A stretch of DNA of 8,091 nt from Anaerolineales bacterium (lineage in GTDB: Bacteria; Chloroflexota; Anaerolineae; Promineifilales; Promineifilaceae), in NCBI GenBank assembly GCA_020432595.1, contig JAGQGA010000227.1, positions 1-8,091 of the forward strand. The letters run 5' to 3'. The position numbers and the translations under genes were made by a program. A model generated the notes under the pieces. The model saw only the letters and a list, made by a program, of their open reading frames with translations, was not told the origin of the DNA and did not search any database. Shown here piece after piece: positions 1 to 5,241 of this stretch (positions within the stretch are counted from its first letter, which is position 1; each line of letters starts with the position of its first letter).

Positions 1-1
1 C

Positions 2-718
2 ACGCGACAGGTGCGGCAGGAGCCGCGTGCGCTGGTGCTGCATGTGGTGGAGCTGGATTTAACGGCCGTTTCCCTCCTCGTCACCCCACCCCCCACCAGC
101 AATGGCCGCACCACCACCGACTTCCTGCGCGAATTCGGCCTCCAGCTTGCCATCAACGGTAGCTTTTACCAAATTGACCGCCGCAGCGACAGCGATGACC
201 TCATCCCTCTGGGGCAAACCATCGCCAACGGCGTGGCTTATGCCCCCAGCCGCCAAAATTGGCCCGTTTTGTGCATTCGCAAAGGCAGTGCCGCCATTTA
301 CGACGAACAATGCCCAGTCGGCACCGAGCAAGGGCTGGCGGGCAATGTGCGGCTGGTAACCAATAGTGAACCGGTCAACCTCAACGGCCTCCGTTTTCCC
401 GGCCGCGCCATGAGCCAACGGTGGGAAGCACGAACGGCCGTTGGCCTCGACCGCACGGGCAGCAAAATGTGGTTACTGGTAGTAGACGGCCGGCAACCCG
501 GCTACAGCGAAGGTGTCACCCTACCCGAACTGGCCGATTTACTGCATGAATTTGGCGTTTACGAAGCCATCAACCTCGACGGCGGCGGCTCCAGCACCCT
601 GGCAGCGGCCGGCTGGCTACAGCCCACTACCCTCAACGCCCCCGCTGCCCTACGTCTCTTCCCCCTTCAACGCCCCGTCGCCACCCACTTGGGTGTCTAT
701 GCCCAACCGTTAGAATAA
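2..718 (+). CDS. Phosphodiester glycosidase (NAGPA/DUF2233 family), 5'-truncated by window edge
   Basis: The C-terminal part of a phosphodiester glycosidase-family protein, the family of the mammalian Golgi 'uncovering enzyme' NAGPA and bacterial exopolysaccharide-associated homologues. Family motifs are visible, numbered from the GTG at 11: LAINGSFY at about 46-53, RTAVGLD at 141-147, VVDGRQPGYSEGVT at 157-170 and NLDGGGSST at 188-196. This is the expected order of the NAGPA core, ending in the conserved LDGGGSS motif. The frame is open to the window edge, and the residues before the GTG (TRQ, then VRQEPRALVLHVVELDL) read as the usual strand leading into the domain. No Shine-Dalgarno sequence precedes GTG 11, so the real start, and any signal peptide, lie upstream and off the window. 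Family members are usually exported and act on sugar phosphodiesters, but the substrate cannot be told here. The gene ends at TAA 716-718 and converges on the minus-strand operon. Family assignment is confident; exact function is unknown. Confidence 0.88.
   Translation, partial: TRQVRQEPRALVLHVVELDLTAVSLLVTPPPTSNGRTTTDFLREFGLQLAINGSFYQIDRRSDSDDLIPLGQTIANGVAYAPSRQNWPVLCIRKGSAAIYDEQCPVGTEQGLAGNVRLVTNSEPVNLNGLRFPGRAMSQRWEARTAVGLDRTGSKMWLLVVDGRQPGYSEGVTLPELADLLHEFGVYEAINLDGGGSSTLAAAGWLQPTTLNAPAALRLFPLQRPVATHLGVYAQPLE
61..70. repeat. AACGGCCGTT copy in the glycosidase gene
   Basis: Exact copy, read by the gene as Thr-Ala-Val. Confidence 0.95.
433..442. repeat. AACGGCCGTT copy in the glycosidase gene
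   Basis: Exact copy, read as Thr-Ala-Val within the conserved RTAVGLD motif, so here the motif coincides with a conserved protein segment. Confidence 0.95.
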
Positions 719-753
719 GGAGTCTCTCGTGGATTTTACAGGGCTGGCAAATC

Positions 754-798
754 TGGTGCGTGGTGCGTAGTGCGTAAAAGATGATGCACCACGCACCA
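754..798. repeat. Inverted repeat, 13-bp perfect arms of TGGTGCG units
   Basis: The left arm TGGTGCGTGGTGC (754-766) is the exact reverse complement of GCACCACGCACCA (786-798), separated by a 19-nt loop. The left side consists of three 7-bp tandem units (TGGTGCG, TGGTGCG, TAGTGCG at 754-774). It lies in the gap between two convergent genes, so the RNA of either strand could fold into a strong GC-rich hairpin. There is no T-tract, so it is not a classical intrinsic terminator. It may be a REP-like dispersed repeat that also insulates the converging transcripts. The inverted repeat is certain; its role is inferred. Confidence 0.8.
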
Positions 799-814
799 CG
801 TATTCCTCTTGAGC

Positions 815-994
815 CTAAACCTTTGACATGGCTCGCCAAAGGCCAATAACCAACCCCACTATTTCGGGCGGATGGACGCTAATCAGCTTTTGCTGGCTGG
901 ATAGCTGCACCGCGCCGGTGTCGGTATTGCGAAAAAAACGGCCTTCAAACTGGCTGCGAGCGAGGTAAATGCGAGAAAACGGCCGTTTTTCCTC
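815..994 (-). pseudogene. Out-of-frame C-terminal segment of the TPR/S24-like protein
   Basis: Fifty-nine codons (GAG at 994-992 to TAG at 817-815) continue the protein sequence of the preceding gene in another frame. They encode EEKRPFSRIYLARSQFEGRF and end with a hydrophobic strand EIVGLVIGLWRAM. That ending matches the place and style of the last strand of LexA/S24 folds (the 'GvVvgviR' strand), which the upstream reading frame lacks. The only in-frame initiator is a TTG at 1018 inside the upstream gene, with no ribosome binding site, so separate translation is unlikely. Removing one T from the T5 run at 995-999, or a +1 ribosomal shift on TTT TGA, would join the pieces into a 377-residue protein. 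I read it as the detached end of the same gene, produced by a homopolymer indel, an assembly error or recoding. The window alone cannot say which. Confidence 0.6.
978..987. repeat. AACGGCCGTT copy just past the TPR-gene frameshift
   Basis: Exact copy, symmetric over 14 bp (976-989). It is read as Lys-Arg-Pro-Phe in the downstream frame and lies 5 bp beyond the premature TGA. Confidence 0.95.
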
Positions 995-1949
995 AAAAAC
1001 CAAACCGCTGCAGCACAATTCCTGCCTTATCTATCCCCGGCTTCATCACCACCACCAACTGATTCGCTTCATACTGGTGCCAACTCTCCCTTTGCTGCAC
1101 CAATACCCAGGTATCCGTTGTGATCTTGGGCAAAAACGACTCGTCCAGCCTTTCCTCTACCTTGTACCACACATATGCCGGGTTAGTCTGCTCATGCCCA
1201 GCCACTGGGCTAGGCGAAGATGGGGTTTGTGGCGGCACCGTTGGGTCAAAGTTGATGATTGGCTCAGGAATACCACCATGCCCGCCTGCTTCCGTTATCG
1301 GATCATCCACTCCAAAATCCGTGGGCTGCTGTTCCCGGCGCGGCCAATTTGGCGGCTGCTGCTGGCGTGGGGGAGCTTGGCGCGGCGCAGCCTGAGGCCG
1401 CTCTCGCGGCGGAAACCACAGAATTTCGCGCAGCACCATCTGTGATCGCTGCATCTCGGTTTGCAGCAGACCCAAAAAGCCATTTTGTACCGATAGCGTA
1501 GCAATTTGGATACGCGGCAGCCATTGTTCAGCCTTAGTATATTTGCCCATTGCCGCCTCGTACTGCTGCGCATGTTCATGGGCACGACCTTCGGCAAAAT
1601 AGGTCAGGCACAGCGAGGCATTCTCATCGGTAAACTCCCAATGGTGCCGCGCCTCGGCAAAATAATGGCAAGCAGCGTGGCAAGATGCCCAATTTAGATA
1701 AATCAGGCCAATGTGAAAATCACATAAGCCCTTTAGATGGTAATCCCCATTTGCACCAATGATACGGCGCGACGAATCCAACGCCCGCTGAATGGCATCG
1801 GTCAATTCAGTAGCGCGATATTCATTGTCAATGTCATAGGCTGTCAAAATTTGCTGTGGAACAGCCGGATGGAGCATTAATATTAAATCGGTTAAAGTGA
1901 TTACGCTGGCACGAATTTCTCTTAAATTACTGGAACTTTGCTGATTCAT
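993..1949 (-). CDS. TPR-repeat protein with Pro-rich linker and degenerate S24/LexA-like C-terminus
   Basis: The frame encodes 318 residues from ATG 1949, which has purine-rich GAGGGA and GGAG stretches just upstream; the longer TTG start at 1982 is less likely. Residues about 40-175 are amphipathic helices of TPR type (for example YFAEGRAHEHAQQYEAAMGK), a protein-protein interaction scaffold. Residues about 180-255 form a low-complexity Pro/Gln/Arg linker. From about 258 the sequence YVWYKVEERLDESFLPKI, then WVLVQQ and NQLVVVM, then IVLQRF follows the strand pattern of S24/LexA peptidase domains. The catalytic Ser of the 'GdSM' motif and the Lys of 'vlkR' are not present, so it should not be a protease. 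The frame stops at TGA 995-993 mid-domain, and the rest of the fold continues out of frame down to 815. It overlaps the upstream SPFH gene by 23 bp, so it is probably translationally coupled to it. No signal peptide or membrane segment is seen; it is likely a cytoplasmic partner of the SPFH pair. The TPR call is good, the S24 call moderate. Confidence 0.72.
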   Translation of the reverse strand: MNQQSSSNLREIRASVITLTDLILMLHPAVPQQILTAYDIDNEYRATELTDAIQRALDSSRRIIGANGDYHLKGLCDFHIGLIYLNWASCHAACHYFAEARHHWEFTDENASLCLTYFAEGRAHEHAQQYEAAMGKYTKAEQWLPRIQIATLSVQNGFLGLLQTEMQRSQMVLREILWFPPRERPQAAPRQAPPRQQQPPNWPRREQQPTDFGVDDPITEAGGHGGIPEPIINFDPTVPPQTPSSPSPVAGHEQTNPAYVWYKVEERLDESFLPKITTDTWVLVQQRESWHQYEANQLVVVMKPGIDKAGIVLQRFGF

Positions 1950-3252
1950 CTCCTGTTTTCCCTCGATTTCTCTGTGGCGCAATAAGCTGCTGCAGCTCTT
2001 GAAGCTGGGGCAGCAATCGGTTGGGCAGCGGCTGGATTTGACGGTTTTGCCAAGCTATTTTCTCTAAATATTCGAGTAAATGCAAGGCAAAGATTTCGCC
2101 CATCGCGTCCCCCTCGCCTTCCTGCTGGGCACGCTCCAATCCTTCCAGCACAGCACGCAGCATGGTAATTTCCGCTTCGGCACGCGCCACTTCTATCTCT
2201 TCCAGGGCGTTGGCGGCTCCATCGGCACGGATAATTTGCGACTGCTTTTGCCAATGTGACTGCCAGTATTTGATAAATTGATCCGTTACCTGCTGCTCCA
2301 GCTTAAACTGGCCGATGCGAACGCGCACTAGCTCAATCCCTTGTTTCTCTAAATTGGCCTGCAGCTTGCGCTCTAACTCGCTTTTGATGGCGTGGTGTGG
2401 GTCATAAGCGGGGTTGTCGGGTTGGAGCAGCTCGTTAAGGCTATATTTGGCGATGATGCTGCCCAATGTGCCTTTGGCAGCACCCAAGGGAATATCTTGC
2501 CAGGTGGTTAGCTCGCCATTTTTTTTGACGGTGTGGGCATAGGCAGCATGGCGCACGGCATCATAGCTGTAGGGAAAGGGGTTGGCCTTGGTGGGCGGGT
2601 CTTCGCCGGTGCTGAGGCGATAAACCACGGTGATGTCGGTGTGGATGGGCAGCCCTTCTTTGGTGGTAAAGGGGGCGTTGCTTTCGCTGCGCTCTTGGGC
2701 GTGCAGGTCAATGAGGGTGTGGATGTATTCAAAACGCTGCAAAATATGCCGGCCGGGGCCCAAAATGCGATGAAAACGGCCGTTTTGCTCTGTCGTAATC
2801 ACATTGCCATTCGCCACCCGAATCAGACCAGGGCCACCCACCCGCAGAATCACCGATGCCTCCCGTTTAGCCAGCCGATCCTCTGTAATGCCAAGGGGAA
2901 TGGTGGCCGCCGAAATGCGCTGCGGCAAAAATTCCCGCGCCGTGGCGCGGTCGGGCAAATCATACAGCTTCTGGATCACATAGAGGGTGGTAAAGTGTGC
3001 CACCCCCCAGCCCAACGCCAGCGGCAGCAGGTGGATGAGGACGGCGGGGTGAAACAAACCAACAAACCAGGCCAGCACTGGGGCGGCCTCGGTGCCAAGC
3101 AGGGCAGACAAATCGGGTGGCTGGAGCAGACGTACAAATTGCCAGTAGGCCAGGGCAAAGACGAGCATAAACCAGTAGAGACCGGCACGGGAGCGGCTGC
3201 TGGTGGGGGGAGAAACGGCCGTTTGTGGCGGCAACAACTCAGTTTCCGTCAT
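1927..3252 (-). CDS. SPFH/band-7 domain membrane protein B
   Basis: A 441-residue membrane protein of the SPFH (stomatin/prohibitin/flotillin/HflKC) superfamily. A short Pro-rich N-terminus precedes a membrane segment at about 25-43 and a longer hydrophobic stretch at about 57-93, which could be one or two spans. The SPFH domain runs from about 135 to 330. It opens with GPGLIRVANGNV and a GRFHRILGPGRHI segment (158-170), then TKEGLPIHTDITVVYRL (197-213), the classical 'tkDgi.v.vdv.vyri' pattern. An Ala/Glu-rich helix follows (about 335-375), as in family members that oligomerise through a C-terminal coiled coil, and the tail is Gln/Pro-rich. ATG 3252 overlaps the stop of the preceding SPFH gene as ATGA, a typical coupled junction, and the downstream TPR gene overlaps its 3' end. 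The order SPFH-SPFH recalls hflK-hflC, but no FtsH protease is visible and the N-terminal topology differs, so no hfl symbol is given. Probable role: a membrane microdomain or cage scaffold, formed with SPFH protein A. Confidence 0.85.
   Translation of the reverse strand: MTETELLPPQTAVSPPTSSRSRAGLYWFMLVFALAYWQFVRLLQPPDLSALLGTEAAPVLAWFVGLFHPAVLIHLLPLALGWGVAHFTTLYVIQKLYDLPDRATAREFLPQRISAATIPLGITEDRLAKREASVILRVGGPGLIRVANGNVITTEQNGRFHRILGPGRHILQRFEYIHTLIDLHAQERSESNAPFTTKEGLPIHTDITVVYRLSTGEDPPTKANPFPYSYDAVRHAAYAHTVKKNGELTTWQDIPLGAAKGTLGSIIAKYSLNELLQPDNPAYDPHHAIKSELERKLQANLEKQGIELVRVRIGQFKLEQQVTDQFIKYWQSHWQKQSQIIRADGAANALEEIEVARAEAEITMLRAVLEGLERAQQEGEGDAMGEIFALHLLEYLEKIAWQNRQIQPLPNRLLPQLQELQQLIAPQRNRGKTGDESAKFQ
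2775..2784. repeat. AACGGCCGTT copy in SPFH gene B
   Basis: Exact copy, symmetric over 14 bp (2773-2786), read as Asn-Gly-Arg-Phe (residues 157-160) in the SPFH domain. Confidence 0.95.
3214..3223. repeat. AACGGCCGTT copy at the start of SPFH gene B
   Basis: Exact copy, read as Thr-Ala-Val (residues 11-13) in the non-conserved Pro-rich N-terminus, where no protein constraint explains it. Confidence 0.95.
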
Positions 3253-4502
3253 GCCCCACCCTTCTGCGGCTCATCCTGCCGTTCCAGCATGTGCTCAATT
3301 TGCTTGGTGGCATCCTGAACCAAATTGGTAATCACGGCATCGGGCAGCTTGGTTTGCGCCATATCGTTATCCATAGCATGGTTGAGCACATCCAGTGCCC
3401 GCAGCGTGACAATTTTGATCAGGTTAGTGTTGTCGCTGCGCTTGGCTGCTTCCACATTTTGCACAATCCCTTCGATAATTTCGATTTGGGCACGAGCACG
3501 GGCACGGCGAATGCGGCGCACGGCTTCGGCGTTGCCAGCCGCCTGCGCCATTTGGATTTTGCGCTCCCAGTCGGCTTGCCACGTCTCAATACGCTGCTCT
3601 TGTACCCTAAGCGGCAACCCCAGCGGTCGAATGCTGACGCTTAAAATTTCGACACCGTATTGGTCAAACTGGCGGGAAAGCTGCTGCCGCAACCGATCTT
3701 TGATGTCGTCAAGCGGGGTACGGCCGGCGGCATCTGTCTGGTAAAGCTGGTTGAGCGTGTGCTGCGCCAGGTCAGTCACCAGCAGGCTGCTGGCTTGCGG
3801 GGCAACCTGCTCTGTCCAGGGGCGAACCCCGGCTTCAGAGTCAATGCTGTTGAGCTGGATAATCTGGAAAATAGCGTCTTTATCATAGGGATAAAGGAGA
3901 TCGGGATCTTCGGAGCTGGTTTCGCTGCGCCGCACGCGGAATTTGACGGTAACGGCCGTTTGCACCGGAATCCCATCCCGCGTATTCGCCGCCACCTCCT
4001 CGGTGCGCGTTTGCGGCCGCAGGTCAATAATGTCGGTAATGACCTCCCCCAGAGCCAGCCGCACAAAACCAGACCCGGCATCGCGGGAGAACGCCGAACC
4101 CGCTGCCAGCGCCAGCACCTCATGGCTCCGCACCATCCCCGCCCCCATGTCACGGAAGCTGTTGGGGATATTGGCATTGCGTACCGGGCGGCGACCCTGA
4201 GCCTGTGGCGTAAAAATGGTGCTAATCCCTTCCAAATAGGGGCGCAGCAGCAGATAAAAGCCATCGCCCCAACTGTCCTGGTTGCGGTAGGGCAAAATGT
4301 ATTGGGCGTAGCGCATGAGGCCAAAGAGGAAGAAGACAAGAAAAACGCCTGCCCAGATGAGTGCTCCCACGCCGCTGGGTACATTGTTGGCCGATAGACG
4401 CATCCACAGCCAGACAACCAACAAGACCAGGATGGCTATAGTCAGCCATACAAACCAAATGGAGGGAACGGATTTACTGTCTCGCTTTTTCTTTCTCGCC
4501 AC
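3249..4502 (-). CDS. SPFH/band-7 domain membrane protein A
   Basis: First gene of the minus-strand operon, about 417 residues from GTG 4502. A basic N-terminus (RKKKR) is followed by two hydrophobic helices at about 15-35 (IWFVWLTIAILVLLVVWLW) and 44-64. A spacer then leads to an SPFH domain at about 120-325, with GSGFVRLALGEVITDIIDLR and TRDGIPVQTAVTVKFRV as the recognisable strands. An Ala/Arg-rich helix (AAGNAEAVRRIRRARARAQI) and further helices follow, consistent with oligomerisation. The positive N-terminus suggests a cytoplasmic start and a hairpin membrane anchor. Start choice: TTG at 4511 is also in frame, but that T is the last base of a good extended -10 box (TGGTATAGT, 4519-4511), so a transcript from this promoter would start near 4504 and be leaderless at GTG 4502. 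Neither start has a ribosome binding site. The gene is a paralogue of the next gene, probably its partner in a hetero-oligomer. Function beyond SPFH is not known. Confidence 0.84.
   Translation of the reverse strand: MARKKKRDSKSVPSIWFVWLTIAILVLLVVWLWMRLSANNVPSGVGALIWAGVFLVFFLFGLMRYAQYILPYRNQDSWGDGFYLLLRPYLEGISTIFTPQAQGRRPVRNANIPNSFRDMGAGMVRSHEVLALAAGSAFSRDAGSGFVRLALGEVITDIIDLRPQTRTEEVAANTRDGIPVQTAVTVKFRVRRSETSSEDPDLLYPYDKDAIFQIIQLNSIDSEAGVRPWTEQVAPQASSLLVTDLAQHTLNQLYQTDAAGRTPLDDIKDRLRQQLSRQFDQYGVEILSVSIRPLGLPLRVQEQRIETWQADWERKIQMAQAAGNAEAVRRIRRARARAQIEIIEGIVQNVEAAKRSDNTNLIKIVTLRALDVLNHAMDNDMAQTKLPDAVITNLVQDATKQIEHMLERQDEPQKGGA
3951..3960. repeat. AACGGCCGTT copy in SPFH gene A
   Basis: Exact copy, read as Thr-Ala-Val in the SPFH strand VQTAVTVKF. 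Confidence 0.95.
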
Positions 4503-4510
4503 GATTGCCA

Positions 4511-4519
4511 ACTATACCA
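4511..4519 (-). promoter_or_regulatory. Extended -10 promoter of the SPFH operon
   Basis: Read on the minus strand, TGGTATAGT matches the extended -10 consensus TGnTATAAT with one change. Transcription would begin about seven bases on, near 4504, almost at GTG 4502, giving a nearly leaderless mRNA. No good -35 box is seen, which extended -10 promoters can do without. It lies between the tRNA promoter's -35 box (4531-4536) and the operon's first codon, so the two units are divergent and their polymerase footprints would overlap. Confidence 0.5.
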
Positions 4520-4530
4520 TAAATTGTTTG

Positions 4531-4558
4531 TTGACGACCAAATGAACTTTGCTATAAT
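4531..4558 (+). promoter_or_regulatory. Sigma-70-type promoter of the tRNA-Val gene
   Basis: TTGACG (4531-4536) and TATAAT (4553-4558) are separated by 16 bp, close to the housekeeping consensus. A start near 4565 would place the mature tRNA 5' end (4572) about seven bases into the transcript, as expected for a monocistronic tRNA gene. Confidence 0.85.
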
Positions 4559-4571
4559 TCGCCTTCGTTGG

Positions 4572-4645
<74 letters not shown>

Positions 4646-4648
4646 CTT

Positions 4649-4676
4649 AAAAAGCCACCGAATTGGTGGTTTTTTT
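4649..4676 (+). terminator. Intrinsic terminator of tRNA-Val
   Basis: The stem CCACC (4655-4659) pairs with GGTGG (4665-4669) around loop GAATT. It is extended by a G-T pair and by an A-run (4649-4653) opposite the T-tract at 4670-4676. It begins three bases after the mature tRNA end. The A and T flanks on both sides could also let it work for transcripts from the other strand. Confidence 0.9.
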
Positions 4677-4683
4677 GTTGGGA

Positions 4684-4714
4684 AACGGCCGTTTATGCAA
4701 CTAAAACGGCCGTT
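4684..4714. repeat. Paired AACGGCCGTT palindromes, 21 bp apart
   Basis: Exact copies at 4684-4693 and 4705-4714 lie 21 bp apart start to start, two helical turns, so they face the same side of DNA. They sit immediately after the tRNA terminator. Such spacing would suit two dimeric proteins bound side by side, although chance clustering of an abundant motif is also possible. Confidence 0.9.
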
Positions 4715-4739
4715 ATTTCATCTTCATAAACAGAACCAC

Positions 4740-4756
4740 TCTCTATTCGATAGAGA
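4740..4756. repeat. Perfect inverted repeat TCTCTAT-TCG-ATAGAGA
   Basis: Seven-base arms with a 3-nt centre, perfectly symmetric, in non-coding DNA upstream of the LuxR gene. It could be an operator half-site pair or a small hairpin. No T-tract follows. Confidence 0.5.
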
Positions 4757-4816
4757 TTACCGGCTGGTCACTTATTCGCTCAGATCGTGACACAGCACAC
4801 CTGTTTGTTAATGGGG

Positions 4817-4826
4817 AACGGCCGTT
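4817..4826. repeat. AACGGCCGTT copy, intergenic
   Basis: Exact copy in non-coding DNA, followed by GCCCCCC. No start site or promoter is seen next to it. Confidence 0.9.
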
Positions 4827-4951
4827 GCCCCCCTTCGCCTTCTATTATCCCTCGCACATTTCCCCCAAAATCTGCACAATAACGCGACATAAAGAACCGC
4901 TATTGGTTTTCATTTTGTTTGGTTTCTCCCGGTTGGCGAAATGCCTAGAAT

Positions 4952-4966
4952 CGTTGACCATCAACG
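4952..4966. repeat. Perfect inverted repeat CGTTGA-CCA-TCAACG
   Basis: Six-base arms around a 3-nt centre. The right arm runs into an imperfect AACGGCCGAT (4963-4972). It lies about 275 bp upstream of the inferred LuxR transcription start, too far for a simple promoter operator. Confidence 0.4.
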
Positions 4967-5198
4967 GCCGATCCGTTTGTGACGAGGCGCAGTACACCAT
5001 CTGCTTGCAGGAGTTTCACACCACTAATTCATCCGAAAACATCAACTTGACCTAGGTGCAGTTGAAGGGTCTGGGCGGGATACAGGCAGATATTGGAAGA
5101 GTATCTGCGGCATCATCAGAATTTGCGTAGCAAGGTTGAGGGGGCGGCTGGTGTATGAGCGAGGGCAAGGTTGTGGCTTCAGAGGAGATGGTGAGGGT

Positions 5199-5208
5199 AA
5201 CGGCCGTT
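5199..5208. repeat. AACGGCCGTT copy in the LuxR promoter
   Basis: Exact copy spanning about -43 to -34 relative to the inferred transcription start at 5242, so it occupies the place of a -35 box. It could recruit a dimeric regulator, or be a chance insertion of the abundant palindrome. Confidence 0.85.
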
Positions 5209-5229
5209 TCCCCACCCCCAAATTTCCTC

Positions 5230-5235
5230 TATAAT
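5230..5235 (+). promoter_or_regulatory. -10 box of the LuxR gene, apparently leaderless
   Basis: A perfect TATAAT ends six bases before ATG 5242, so the expected start of transcription is the A of the ATG itself. No recognisable -35 hexamer is present; the position is taken by AACGGCCGTT and a C-rich stretch. Initiation would therefore need an activator, or be tolerant of a missing -35 box. Confidence 0.65.
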
Positions 5236-5241
5236 CTCCAC

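Larger units (their letters stand above)
4677..5229. other. Long intergenic region without a convincing gene
   Basis: About 550 bp between the tRNA terminator and the -10 box of the LuxR gene. The open frame at 4825-5055 (plus) starts on a TTG inside a palindrome, lacks a ribosome binding site and has no recognisable protein character, so I do not call it. The region does hold four exact AACGGCCGTT palindromes, two small perfect inverted repeats (4740-4756 and 4952-4966) and one imperfect palindrome copy (AACGGCCGAT at 4963). No tRNA-like or riboswitch-like fold was recognised. Confidence 0.6.

Noticed and set aside
1950..1982. TTG start at 1982 for the TPR protein
   Set aside because: ATG 1949 has purine-rich Shine-Dalgarno-like sequence before it and gives a normal coupled overlap; the extra 11 residues look non-protein-like.
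2533..3318. Long open frame on the plus strand opposite SPFH gene B
   Set aside because: It lies fully antisense to a clearly recognisable SPFH gene; the product is Gly/Gln/His-rich without motifs, as expected of a shadow frame in GC-rich DNA.
3660..4397. Long open frame on the plus strand opposite SPFH gene A
   Set aside because: Antisense to the SPFH domain codons, with no family resemblance; a compositional artefact.
4767..4791. GTCAC...GTGAC inverted repeat in the long intergenic region
   Set aside because: Arms of only five bases with a 15-nt spacer are expected by chance in a region this long.
4825..5055. Possible 76-residue gene on the plus strand in the long intergenic region
   Set aside because: It starts on TTG within an AACGGCCGTT palindrome, has no ribosome binding site, and the product shows no recognisable domain or protein-like composition.
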